64,000 nucleotides of DNA. It comes from Aliiroseovarius sp. S1123 (GTDB lineage Bacteria; Pseudomonadota; Alphaproteobacteria; Rhodobacterales; Rhodobacteraceae). Under the pieces are notes generated by a model, which had not been told where the DNA came from, did no database searches, and saw nothing but the letters and a program-made list of their open reading frames with translations. A program made the position numbers and the translations under genes. The DNA lies in contig NZ_JALKBE010000008.1 in the NCBI RefSeq assembly GCF_023015885.1, positions 62,001-126,000 of the forward strand, given 5' to 3'. This document shows, one piece after another, positions 17,475-25,792 of this stretch (the stretch's first letter is position 1; every line of letters starts with the position of its first letter).

Positions 17475-18341
17475 TTAGCCTGCGCCAGAAAGCGCCCAGT
17501 CCCAATAGAGTTCACGCACGCGCCCGGTCACCGGACCGACGTTATACTGCGTGTCTTCAAAGGCGCTGACGGGGGTGACTTTCGACATATTGCCCGAGGT
17601 GAAAACCTCATCCGCGTTGTGAAAATCGTCATAGCCAAGAACGGTTTCATGCACGGTATAGCCGTCTGCGCGCAGGTTCTTGATGTGACGCGCGCGGGTG
17701 ATTCCGGCCAAGAAGCAGCCATTTGCGATCGGGGTGAAAATCTCTCCATCCTTGACCATGAAGATGTTCGCGGTGGCAGTTTCAGCGACGTTGCCAAGCG
17801 CGTCCAGTGACAATGCGTTGTCGAACCCCTTGGCCCGGGCTTCCAGCAGCATCCGGGCATTGTTGGGATAGAGGCACCCGGCCTTCGCGTTCACAATGGC
17901 GCTGTCCAACGTGGGGCGGCGGAATTGGGTGGTGGTCAGACGGGACGAGGCCTGCGGCGGGGCCATCGCGATTTCTTCAAGCGAGATAGCAAATCCGGTG
18001 CTGTTTTCGCGCGGGGCCACGCCCATATGGCCACCATCAATGGCCCAGTACATCGGACGGATATAGACGGCGGCATCTTTCGGAAACAGCGCCAGTCCTT
18101 CTTTCACGATCTCGATCATCTGTTCGGTGGTCACGGTCGGCGTGATCATCAACGCCTCGGCCGAGCGGTTGGTGCGTGCGCAATGTGCCTCTAGATCCGG
18201 GTGGACGCCCTCGAAGAATCGTGCGCCGTCGAACACGTTGGTGCCTAGCCACGATCCATGATCAGCGGCCTTCATCACGGCCAGATCTTCATTGTGCCAC
18301 GTCCCGTTGAAATAGGTGCGGATGTTGGTGCCGATTGCCAT
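17475..18341 (-). CDS. Branched-chain (class IV) aminotransferase
   Basis: PLP-dependent fold-type IV transaminase, 288 residues, annotated by similarity as branched-chain amino acid aminotransferase. The PLP lysine lies in SAIVNAKAGCLYPNN, followed by the diagnostic G-NVAETATANIF phosphate-binding region. Length is slightly short of typical IlvE (about 305). The ATG follows a near-perfect GGAGG. D-amino-acid transaminase or aminodeoxychorismate lyase activity is the alternative; IlvE-like is favoured by overall pattern. Confidence 0.85.
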   Translation of the reverse strand: MAIGTNIRTYFNGTWHNEDLAVMKAADHGSWLGTNVFDGARFFEGVHPDLEAHCARTNRSAEALMITPTVTTEQMIEIVKEGLALFPKDAAVYIRPMYWAIDGGHMGVAPRENSTGFAISLEEIAMAPPQASSRLTTTQFRRPTLDSAIVNAKAGCLYPNNARMLLEARAKGFDNALSLDALGNVAETATANIFMVKDGEIFTPIANGCFLAGITRARHIKNLRADGYTVHETVLGYDDFHNADEVFTSGNMSKVTPVSAFEDTQYNVGPVTGRVRELYWDWALSGAG

Positions 18342-18409
18342 GGTGTCCTCCTGAAATCGGCTGGAGGCTAGCAGCGATTGAATGTCGTTCCAAGAGCAAC
18401 AAAATGAAA

Positions 18410-18446
18410 ACGCTCTGACGACGTAGGGGGGATGCCGTCAGAGCGT
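18410..18446 (-). terminator. Terminator downstream of the DUF1489 gene
   Basis: Perfect 11-base arms ACGCTCTGACG and CGTCAGAGCGT flank a 15-base loop. On the minus strand the stem is followed by TTTTCATTTT, fitting an intrinsic terminator for the DUF1489 transcript or an insulator before the aminotransferase gene. Confidence 0.7.
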
Positions 18447-18573
18447 AAACTGCGTGCGATCGGACCAGACGGGCACGCGACGTGCCATCGATCCTTCCGG
18501 GCGGGCATCCGGTAAAATCGGAACTAGGCACGGGGGTAATGTGCTGTCTCGTTGCGAAACTTTTATGACAAGT

Positions 18574-19017
18574 TCAACGGATGCCGATTTCCGCCAGAGC
18601 CGAGGCCAGTTCGGCGGGCAGGGGCTCTTTGTCTGACGGATCATTCGCTTTCAGATCGCGTGGGGCATCATCTGCTGACAGATAGCGCCAGCCCTGAAAT
18701 GCCCGGCGCGGTGTGCTTTCGGTCAAGACGACCTCGTGATCCAGCACCAAACCGCAGCGGCGGATGCCATCCTGTCCAATGACCTCGTCCAGTCGCAAAA
18801 TGCGCTGACGGGCCAAGATCAGCCCCTTGAACACCCAGTACAGAGAGCCGCCAGCCAGAAGTTCGGCCTCGCGTTTGGGCCACATGCGGGTGACGTGGCG
18901 GGGGGCGGGCAATCCGGTCTCTCCCATGCGCATATTCTGCCACGCGGTCAGGTCTTCGACCTTCTCGGCGCCAACGCATAATTTTACCAGATTTACGTGC
19001 TTTGCCATCTTCCCCAT
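18574..19017 (-). CDS. DUF1489 family protein
   Basis: Alphaproteobacterial conserved protein of 147 residues (144 if it starts at the internal ATG at 19008). It begins HVNLVKLCVGAEKVEDL and contains the family-typical GGSLYWVFKGLILARQ. No catalytic motif or function is known. It is divergent from nrdJ across a 163-base gap and followed by a terminator hairpin, so it is transcribed alone. Confidence 0.8.
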   Translation of the reverse strand: MGKMAKHVNLVKLCVGAEKVEDLTAWQNMRMGETGLPAPRHVTRMWPKREAELLAGGSLYWVFKGLILARQRILRLDEVIGQDGIRRCGLVLDHEVVLTESTPRRAFQGWRYLSADDAPRDLKANDPSDKEPLPAELASALAEIGIR

Positions 19018-19180
19018 CTACATGTAGTGTTCTAGAAGTCCGATCTTACGCGCCCCGTTCGGGATTCGCAATCGCTGCACGTGCCGGTTGCAACGCTCGA
19101 AAAAGGGGACGACGCCATTGACCAAAATGGGCCTCTCACGTATTGTGGAAAGCCCTCCAAGCCGAACAGGAACCAATCGT

Positions 19181-21436
19181 ATGAGCCGCTTTGCCGCCCC
19201 CATCGCCGAACAGATCTGGGATATGAAATATCGCTTGAAAAAGGCCGATGGGACGCCTCAGGATCAGTCGGTTGAAGACACGTGGCGCCGCATCGCACGC
19301 GCGCTGTCCGCCTCTGAGCCCAAGCAGGAAGAGCGATTCTATAACGCGCTGGACGATTTCAAATATCTGCCCGCCGGCCGCATCACAGCAGGCGCTGGCA
19401 CCGGCCGCGCCGTCACCTTGTTCAATTGCTTCGTCATGGGCACCATTCCAGACAGCATGTCGGGCATCTTCGACATGCTGAAAGAGGCCGCACTGACCAT
19501 GCAGCAGGGCGGTGGCATCGGATATGACTTCTCGACCATCCGCCCGCGTGGTGCGGATGTAATGGGCGTGGCCGCAGATGCCTCGGGCCCGCTGTCCTTC
19601 ATGGATGTGTGGGACGCGATGTGCCGCACGATCATGTCGGCAGGCTCGCGCCGTGGGGCGATGATGGCCACCATGCGCTGCGATCACCCGGACATTCAGG
19701 ACTTCATCACCGCCAAATCCGACGCCGCCCGTCTGCGCATGTTCAACATGTCGGTTCTGGTCACCGATGATTTCATGGAAGCCGTGAAGTCGGACGGAAG
19801 CTGGGATCTGAAATTCAACGGCACGATCTATCACACGGTTGAAGCCCGTGATCTTTGGAACAAGATCATGAAGGCCACCTATGACTATGCCGAGCCGGGC
19901 GTGATCTTCATCGACCGGATCAACCAGATGAACAATCTGAACTATTGCGAGACGATCGCGGCGACCAATCCCTGTGGCGAACAGCCCCTGCCGCCCTATG
20001 GCGCGTGCCTGCTGGGGTCGATCAACCTTGCGAAGATGGTCAAGGATCCGTTCGAAGAGACCGCCGAACTGGATGGCGATGCGCTGTCCGAGCTGGTCGC
20101 GACTGCGGTGCGCATGATGGACAATGTGGTGGACGAAAGCCGCTTCCCGCTGGAAGCCCAAGCGCAAGAAGCACAAGCCAAGCGTCGGATCGGCCTTGGT
20201 GTGACCGGTCTGGCGGATGCACTTCTGATGCTGGGTCTGCGCTATGGCTCGGACGAGGCTGCGGCCCAAACCGAAGCGTGGATGAAGCAGATTGCACGCG
20301 CGTCCTATCTAGCGTCGGTCGAGCTGGCTAAGGAAAAAGGCCCGTTCCCGTTGTTCGACGCTGACAAATATCTTGCCTCGGGTTCGCTTCAGGCGATGGA
20401 TGACGACGTGCGTGACGCGATCCGCGAGCACGGTATCCGCAACGCGCTTCTGACCTCGATCGCACCCACAGGCACGATCAGCCTTTATGCGGGCAACGTG
20501 TCTTCGGGGATCGAGCCGGTCTTTGCCTATGCCTATACCCGCAAAGTGCTGCAGCCCGATGGCACCCGCACCGAAGAAGAAGTCGTGGATTACGCCGTGC
20601 AGCTGTGGCGCGACAAGTTTGGCGATAAAGAGCTGCCCGACTATTTCGTCAACGCGCAGACGCTGGCCCCGATGGATCACGTGAAGATGCAGGCGGCGGC
20701 GCAGAAATGGATCGACAGCTCGATTTCGAAAACCATCAACTGCCCGGAAGACATCAGCTTTGATGACTTCAAGGACGTCTACATGGAAGCGTGGGAAACC
20801 GGTTGTAAGGGGTGCACCACCTATCGCCCGAACGACGTAACCGGATCGGTTCTTTCTGTGTCCGAGGAAAGCGAGAAAGCACCCGAGGCCGATAGCGGCG
20901 CAGACGTGGTTTATATCTCGGAACCGCTGGACCGCCCGCAATCGCTGGAAGGTCATACCTACAAGGTGAAATGGCCCGATAGCGAGCACGCGATCTATAT
21001 CACCGTGAATGACCTGATCATCAACGGCCACCGCCGCCCGTTCGAGGTGTTCATCAACTCGAAGAACATGGAGCACTTCGCCTGGACGGTTGCACTGACC
21101 CGCATGATCTCGGCCGTGTTCCGCCGGGGTGGGGACGTAAGCTTCGTCGTGGAAGAGCTAAAAGCCGTATTCGACCCGCGTGGTGGGGCGTGGATGGACG
21201 GGAAATACATCCCCTCGATTTTGGCGGCCATCGGCTCGGTGATCGAGCGCCACATGGTGATCACCGGCTTCTTGGAAGGCGAAGGCATGGGGCTGAAGTC
21301 GGACCCGCAGGCGCAGGTTGTGAACCTTGGTGAACAACCGCGTGGCAAGGCCTGCCCCAGCTGTGGTCAATACGATATGCGGATGATCGAGGGCTGCATG
21401 ACCTGCGGCTCCTGCGGTCATTCCAAATGCGGTTAA
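19181..21436 (+). CDS. nrdJ: Adenosylcobalamin-dependent ribonucleotide reductase (class II)
   Basis: Reduces ribonucleotides to deoxyribonucleotides with an adenosylcobalamin-generated radical, independently of oxygen. The 751-residue protein has the catalytic NPCGEQPLPPYGACLLGS segment (about residues 265-282), GVTGLADALLMLG, and a C-terminal Zn-finger-like tail with CPSCGQY and CMTCGSCGHSKCG supplying the redox cysteines. I chose the ATG at 19181, after AGGAA; a longer frame to 19088 adds non-family residues. A strong hairpin follows. I found no cobalamin riboswitch in the leader. Confidence 0.95.
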   Translation: MSRFAAPIAEQIWDMKYRLKKADGTPQDQSVEDTWRRIARALSASEPKQEERFYNALDDFKYLPAGRITAGAGTGRAVTLFNCFVMGTIPDSMSGIFDMLKEAALTMQQGGGIGYDFSTIRPRGADVMGVAADASGPLSFMDVWDAMCRTIMSAGSRRGAMMATMRCDHPDIQDFITAKSDAARLRMFNMSVLVTDDFMEAVKSDGSWDLKFNGTIYHTVEARDLWNKIMKATYDYAEPGVIFIDRINQMNNLNYCETIAATNPCGEQPLPPYGACLLGSINLAKMVKDPFEETAELDGDALSELVATAVRMMDNVVDESRFPLEAQAQEAQAKRRIGLGVTGLADALLMLGLRYGSDEAAAQTEAWMKQIARASYLASVELAKEKGPFPLFDADKYLASGSLQAMDDDVRDAIREHGIRNALLTSIAPTGTISLYAGNVSSGIEPVFAYAYTRKVLQPDGTRTEEEVVDYAVQLWRDKFGDKELPDYFVNAQTLAPMDHVKMQAAAQKWIDSSISKTINCPEDISFDDFKDVYMEAWETGCKGCTTYRPNDVTGSVLSVSEESEKAPEADSGADVVYISEPLDRPQSLEGHTYKVKWPDSEHAIYITVNDLIINGHRRPFEVFINSKNMEHFAWTVALTRMISAVFRRGGDVSFVVEELKAVFDPRGGAWMDGKYIPSILAAIGSVIERHMVITGFLEGEGMGLKSDPQAQVVNLGEQPRGKACPSCGQYDMRMIEGCMTCGSCGHSKCG

Positions 21437-21493
21437 GATCCGGACGCCGGATGCTTCAATAGGCCTTGCGCCCCATCATGGTTTCAACTCTTC

Positions 21494-21518
21494 AGCGCGC
21501 CCTGAATAAGGGCGCGCT
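21494..21518 (+). terminator. Intrinsic terminator after nrdJ
   Basis: Perfect ten-base arms AGCGCGCCCT and AGGGCGCGCT enclose the loop GAATA, followed by TTGCGTTT. It lies 58 bases after the nrdJ stop. Confidence 0.85.
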
Positions 21519-21688
21519 TTGCGTTTAGACAGGCCCGTTCAGTCCACGACGGGAGCGTGTTTATACCTTCAGGGCCGATTCCCCGAGGTCGCGCTCAAAC
21601 TCCTGAAAAACAGATGGTTTCTGCCTGAAAAGCAGGTTTCGATTGCTTTTTGGCGCAGAATAGGTGTGAATCGTAGCCAACACTGATG

Positions 21689-21711
21689 AACCGGCATAAT
21701 TTTGGCCGGTT
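21689..21711 (+). terminator. Second hairpin upstream of the sulfotransferase gene
   Basis: AACCGGC and GCCGGTT pair around a nine-base loop and are followed by TCTGATTTTACATTTT. It could be a terminator or a leader element of the polysaccharide genes. Confidence 0.45.
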
Positions 21712-21808
21712 TCTGATTTTACATTTTGTATTACGCAATTGTTGATGGATATTAGGAGTGTTCGTTAACGCAATGAATTTATTCAGCGATGAGAAGCAGT
21801 TTCATTTG

Positions 21809-22702
21809 ATGACCCAATCCGCGCCGACTTTCATCCATATCGGGATACACAAGACCGGCTCGTCGACCTTGCAGCATAAATTTCGCACGCATGCGTCGAT
21901 CTATTATGTCGAACGTGCGGACGTTCGCAATGCATTCATTGGCCACTCTCTGGACTTCGACGATCACCCCTTTCAGTCCGAGGCCGAGCGGGCTGCGGAT
22001 CAATCCAAGGCGCTGGTCATGTCGCATGAACGGCTGTCGGGCTATCCGGCGTCGGGCGGGTTTGACCGCGAACTGATCGCGGGCCGTCTGGCCAAGGCCT
22101 TCCCCGATGCGAAGATATTGGTCGTGTTTCGCGAGCAATCCCGCTGGATCAAAAGCTTCTATCAGCAATATGTGGCAGACGGCGGCAGCCTGAAGTTGCG
22201 TGAATTTTTGACCAATCCACAGCCACAGATCTATAAACTTCCCGCGTTCGAGCTGGACTATCTGAATTATCATCAGTTGGTGTCGCTGTATCAGGGGCAT
22301 TTCGGTGCCGACAATGTTCTGGCGCTTCCGTTTGAGCTGATGGTGAAGGATTTCGATGCGTTCTCGGGGCGCCTGAATGAATTCTTCGGGTTTAATCTTG
22401 AGCTGGTGAACGAGGTGACAAACCGTGCCCGTCCGTTGATGCCGCTATTGTTCATGCGGTTCGTGAACGGGACCATCGGAAACACGCAATTGTCGCCCGG
22501 TGGATTTGTTCCACTTGGGTATCTGAAACTGGCCACCAAGCTGCTGGGTGCGATGCCGGGCGCGCGGGCTTTGGATAAACGGATTTCGGCCCGGTTTGAT
22601 CGTCTGATTGATGAGAAGATCGAAGGCCACTACGATGAAAGTAACAAGGAGCTGGAAACCCTGATAGGTATGGATTTGAAGCCATATGGGTATTTCCGCT
22701 GA
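21809..22702 (+). CDS. Sulfotransferase family protein, polysaccharide locus
   Basis: Predicted PAPS-dependent sulfotransferase of 297 residues. The 5'-phosphosulfate loop is HIGIHKTGSSTLQ near the N-terminus and the 3'-phosphate region is VVFREQSRWIKSFYQQYV near 108. No signal peptide or membrane helix is evident, so it is cytoplasmic. I favour the ATG at 21809 since the fold begins there; ATG at 21773 and GTG at 21758 add residues but neither has well-spaced ribosome binding. It is the first gene of a plus-strand block with the E1 and lipoyl-fusion genes, 148 bases before E1 alpha. Likely target: a sugar of the surface polymer. Confidence 0.8.
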   Translation: MTQSAPTFIHIGIHKTGSSTLQHKFRTHASIYYVERADVRNAFIGHSLDFDDHPFQSEAERAADQSKALVMSHERLSGYPASGGFDRELIAGRLAKAFPDAKILVVFREQSRWIKSFYQQYVADGGSLKLREFLTNPQPQIYKLPAFELDYLNYHQLVSLYQGHFGADNVLALPFELMVKDFDAFSGRLNEFFGFNLELVNEVTNRARPLMPLLFMRFVNGTIGNTQLSPGGFVPLGYLKLATKLLGAMPGARALDKRISARFDRLIDEKIEGHYDESNKELETLIGMDLKPYGYFR

Positions 22703-22850
22703 TCCGTCTGGGTCTGCAAGGCTTACGGTGCTGACGCCATTTTTCGGCGATACCTGCATCATTTAAGAAAACAACGCCGGCCGCCGGATTGATAGGCCGC
22801 GAGGGGGATAGTTGGGAAAGGTGGACCGCGTCAAAGGCGCGGAGTTTGAA

Positions 22851-23777
22851 ATGAGTCACGATTTACAAGAAATTGATACCGATGTGCTGGGTGTGGATTT
22901 GCCGCGCCAAGATCGGTTTTACCGGCAGCTGTATCTGATCCGGCGATTTGAACAGAAATTGTTAGAGCTGTTCACGAACAACATGCTGGCAGGAACGACC
23001 CATACGTCGCAAGGGCAGGAGGCCAATGCGGTGGCGATCATGGAGGCGCTGAAGCTGGATCGCGACATGGTCTGGTCCAACCACCGCTGCCATGGGCATT
23101 TCCTGTCCTATTGCGGCCAAAGCTATCGCCTTTTCGCCGAGATTCTGGGCCGCCGCACCGGGGCCTGTGGCGGGCGCGGAGGTTCGCAGCATTTGCATTG
23201 GCGCAACTTCTATTCCTCGGGCATTCAGGGTGGGTTCGCGGCGGCTGCCGTTGGTGCTGCGCTGGCTGAGAAGGATAAAGGCGCGATCAGCTGTATTTTC
23301 ATGGGCGACGGTACAATGGGCGAGGGCTCGGTCTATGAGGCATTGAACTTCGCGTCGCTTCTGTCCGCACCCGTCCTGTTCGTGGTCGAGGATAATGGCA
23401 TTGCCCAAACCACCCCGAAAGAACTGGGCGTTGCGGGATCGATCACAGATCGCGCGCGGGCCTTCGGGATCGACTGTCACCATCTGGCCAGCACCGATGC
23501 GGATGAAATCTTTGCGACGGTCAGCCCCATCGTGGACCAGATCCGCACCACCGGACGCCCGGCGTGGCTGCATCTGGAAACGGTGCGCCTTGGACCGCAT
23601 TCCAAAGGCGACGACACGCGCGACGAGGCTTTCGTGGCCGAGCTGCAAAAACGTGATCCCTTGACCGTGTATCGCGACCGCGTAGGCGACCCCGGCGCGC
23701 TAGAAACATGGTGCGACGATCACATCGCGCAGGTTCTGGATCTGGCTTTGAAGGATGATGTTGCATGCGCGTCGTAG
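22851..23777 (+). CDS. 2-Oxoacid dehydrogenase E1 component, alpha subunit
   Basis: TPP-dependent decarboxylase subunit, 308 residues. The TPP motif GDGTMGEG is at 152-159, continuing through EALNFASLLSAPVLFVVEDN; HRCHGHFL (78-85) matches the E1 alpha entry channel. The protein is close to pyruvate or acetoin dehydrogenase E1 alpha but short. The ATG at 22851 follows GGAG at six bases. The gene overlaps E1 beta by 13 bases and lies inside the polysaccharide locus, far from any E2 or E3 gene in the window. The fused lipoyl protein two genes on is the evident acyl acceptor. Which 2-oxoacid is used cannot be read from sequence. Confidence 0.9.
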   Translation: MSHDLQEIDTDVLGVDLPRQDRFYRQLYLIRRFEQKLLELFTNNMLAGTTHTSQGQEANAVAIMEALKLDRDMVWSNHRCHGHFLSYCGQSYRLFAEILGRRTGACGGRGGSQHLHWRNFYSSGIQGGFAAAAVGAALAEKDKGAISCIFMGDGTMGEGSVYEALNFASLLSAPVLFVVEDNGIAQTTPKELGVAGSITDRARAFGIDCHHLASTDADEIFATVSPIVDQIRTTGRPAWLHLETVRLGPHSKGDDTRDEAFVAELQKRDPLTVYRDRVGDPGALETWCDDHIAQVLDLALKDDVACAS

Positions 23778-24694
23778 AAGAACTTCGGGACAGCCTGTTT
23801 GGCATCATGCAGCGCGATCCGTCGACCATCGTGTTGGGCGAGGATTTGCTGGATCCCTATGGCGGGGCGTTCAAGGTCACGCAGGGTCTGTCAGATGCCT
23901 ATCCGAATAACGTCATCACCACCCCGATCTCGGAAGCCGGTTTGGTCGGTGTCGGTCTGGGCATGGCCTTGCGCGGGCGCACCGTGCTGGCCGAAATCAT
24001 GTTCGGGGACTTCCTGACCCTGACGACAGACCAGTTGGTGAACCATGCCGCTAAGGTGAAGTGGATGTTCAACGACGCGGTGGACGCAAGCCTTGTTGTG
24101 CGCACGCCTATGGGCGGTGGGCGCGGCTATGGTCCGACCCATTCGCAAAGCATCGAGAAACATTTCTGCGGCGTGCCCGGTCTGACCGTCATGGCGGTGA
24201 ACCAGTTTCAAAGCCCCGGAGATCTTTTGAAAGAGGCCGCCGAACTGGGCAGCCCGGTTCTGTTTATCGAAAACAAGATTATGTACTCGAAACTGGTCGA
24301 GCCGGACCGGCTTGTCAGCTATGACCGCCCAGACGCCGTGATCCTGACCTATGGCGGCGTGACCGAGTTCTGCGTACAGGCGGCCGAGCGTCTTTTGGAC
24401 GACGAAGAGCTGACCGTCGAAGTTGTTCCGGTTCAGCACTTGTCACCGTTGCCCGCGGATTTGATCCGTACCGCTGCCGCCAAATCTGACCGCGTGTTTA
24501 CGGTCGAGGAAGGCACGGTAAGCTGGGGGTTTGGCGCGGCTGTTGCCGAGGAAATCCTGTCGGCCGGGATCACACCGCACCACTTTCAATCGATAGCTGC
24601 TGACCCCACCGCCATCCCAAGCGCGCGCAATTGGGAGCTGGAAATCCTGCCCAGCGTCGACAAGATCGAACGCGCTGTTGTGGCCTCGTTTTAA
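23765..24694 (+). CDS. 2-Oxoacid dehydrogenase E1 component, beta subunit
   Basis: Partner of E1 alpha, 309 residues. Typical features are TPISEAGLVGVGLGMALRG, EIMFGDFLTL, the HSQSIEKHFCGVPGL segment with the conserved histidine, and a transketolase C-terminal domain (DLIRTAAAKSDRVFTVEEGT). Length is normal. It overlaps the alpha gene by 13 bases and is followed after nine bases by the lipoyl-acyltransferase fusion gene, so the three form one coupled unit. In normal complexes E1 transfers its acyl group to a lipoyl domain, which the next gene supplies. Confidence 0.92.
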   Translation: MRVVEELRDSLFGIMQRDPSTIVLGEDLLDPYGGAFKVTQGLSDAYPNNVITTPISEAGLVGVGLGMALRGRTVLAEIMFGDFLTLTTDQLVNHAAKVKWMFNDAVDASLVVRTPMGGGRGYGPTHSQSIEKHFCGVPGLTVMAVNQFQSPGDLLKEAAELGSPVLFIENKIMYSKLVEPDRLVSYDRPDAVILTYGGVTEFCVQAAERLLDDEELTVEVVPVQHLSPLPADLIRTAAAKSDRVFTVEEGTVSWGFGAAVAEEILSAGITPHHFQSIAADPTAIPSARNWELEILPSVDKIERAVVASF

Positions 24695-24703
24695 GGAAAG
24701 ATC

Positions 24704-25792
24704 ATGGCACACATCGACATCATAACCCCCCGGGTGAATGCAAACGAAGACGAGGTTCTGGTGGCCGAACTGCATGTTGCGGTGGGCGATCAGGTTGACG
24801 TGGGCGATCTTCTGATCTCGGCGGAAACGACCAAAGCCTCGGTTGATATCGAGGCGACGCATGCGGGGACGGTGTCAAAGATCAACGGCAAGAAAGGGCG
24901 AATGATCGCCAGTGGCAGCGTGATCGTGGTGATCGACATCGGCGGCGATAGCGCCGCTGCGGGCGACGATGCGGGCGGGGCCGACGGTGGCAGCGCCGAG
25001 GTGAAAGTGACCACTAAGGCTCGGTTGCGCGCGGAAGAGCTGGGGATTGATCTGGACGCGGTTCTACCAAAAGCAGGACGCATCGGCGTGGCCGAGGTCG
25101 AGGCCGCTGCAGGCAAAGGCGCGGATGGCGGACCACAAGTGACGGCTATGCAGGCCGTTCTGGTCGGCGGCGGCGGGCACGGCGCCACGATTGGCGAGAT
25201 CGCGGTTGCCTGCGGCTGGGATCTGATTGGCGCGGTGGACGGGAAGCTTCCCAAAGGCACGCAGGTCATCTCGGGGGTCGAGGTGATCGCAACGGATGAG
25301 GCGCTGCAGTCGCTTTATGACAGCGGTGTGCGGGTGGCGTTTGTCGGGATCGGCGGGGCGACCTCGTCCGAGACGCGACAGGCCGTGTTTGAAAAATTGC
25401 AAGCAATTGGTTTCACTTTGCCACCATTGGTGCATCCGACCGCCCATTTCGGCGCGGATGTGAAACTGGGAGCGGCCAGTTATGTGCTGCCTAATGCGAT
25501 GGTTGGGCCGCGCTGCCGGATCGGGGCGAATGTGATCGTGAACTCGTCTAGCACCGTTGCGCATGATTGCGTCGTGGGCGACCATGCGCATTTGACACCC
25601 GCTGCCATTCTGGCGGGCAACGTCCGGATTGGGGCAAGCAGCGTAGTTGGTATGGGCGCGTCTGTGCTGTTCGGCGTTGAGGTGGGGCAGGGCTGCTTGA
25701 TCCACAACAACGTCTCGGTCCTGATGGATGTGCCGGACTTCACTGAGCTGTCGTTGGAACACGCGCCGAAACGCCGGGATCTGGACGCCTAG
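24704..25792 (+). CDS. Lipoyl / E1-E3-binding / left-handed beta-helix acyltransferase fusion
   Basis: Three-domain protein of 362 residues. Residues 1-80 are a biotinyl/lipoyl domain with the modification site ETTKAS (lysine 44). Residues about 103-136 match a peripheral-subunit-binding domain (RLRAEELGIDLDAV, then GRIGVAEVEAA). Gly/Ala/Asp-rich linkers separate them, as in E2 proteins. In place of the 2-oxoacid E2 catalytic domain, residues 149-362 are a PglD/NeuD-type sugar acyltransferase: VLVGGGGHGA nucleotide-sugar loop (152-161), then hexapeptide beta-helix repeats with the catalytic-type histidine 287 in STVAHDCVVGD. It is encoded nine bases after E1 beta. I infer that E1-made acyl groups are carried on lysine 44 and passed to an amino sugar. 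The stop overlaps that of the convergent gene. Confidence 0.88.
   Translation: MAHIDIITPRVNANEDEVLVAELHVAVGDQVDVGDLLISAETTKASVDIEATHAGTVSKINGKKGRMIASGSVIVVIDIGGDSAAAGDDAGGADGGSAEVKVTTKARLRAEELGIDLDAVLPKAGRIGVAEVEAAAGKGADGGPQVTAMQAVLVGGGGHGATIGEIAVACGWDLIGAVDGKLPKGTQVISGVEVIATDEALQSLYDSGVRVAFVGIGGATSSETRQAVFEKLQAIGFTLPPLVHPTAHFGADVKLGAASYVLPNAMVGPRCRIGANVIVNSSSTVAHDCVVGDHAHLTPAAILAGNVRIGASSVVGMGASVLFGVEVGQGCLIHNNVSVLMDVPDFTELSLEHAPKRRDLDA

Larger units (their letters stand above)
21437..21808. other. Intergenic region nrdJ to polysaccharide locus
   Basis: No gene is supported in these 372 bases. They contain the nrdJ terminator, a second hairpin at 21689-21711, and an AT-richer stretch leading to the sulfotransferase, probably its promoter. 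Confidence 0.5.

Noticed and set aside
19018-19180. Cobalamin riboswitch before nrdJ
   Set aside because: The leader is short and I find no B12-box-like conserved core. A weak NrdR-box-like string at 19016-19031 matches only about 11 of 16 positions and was not promoted.
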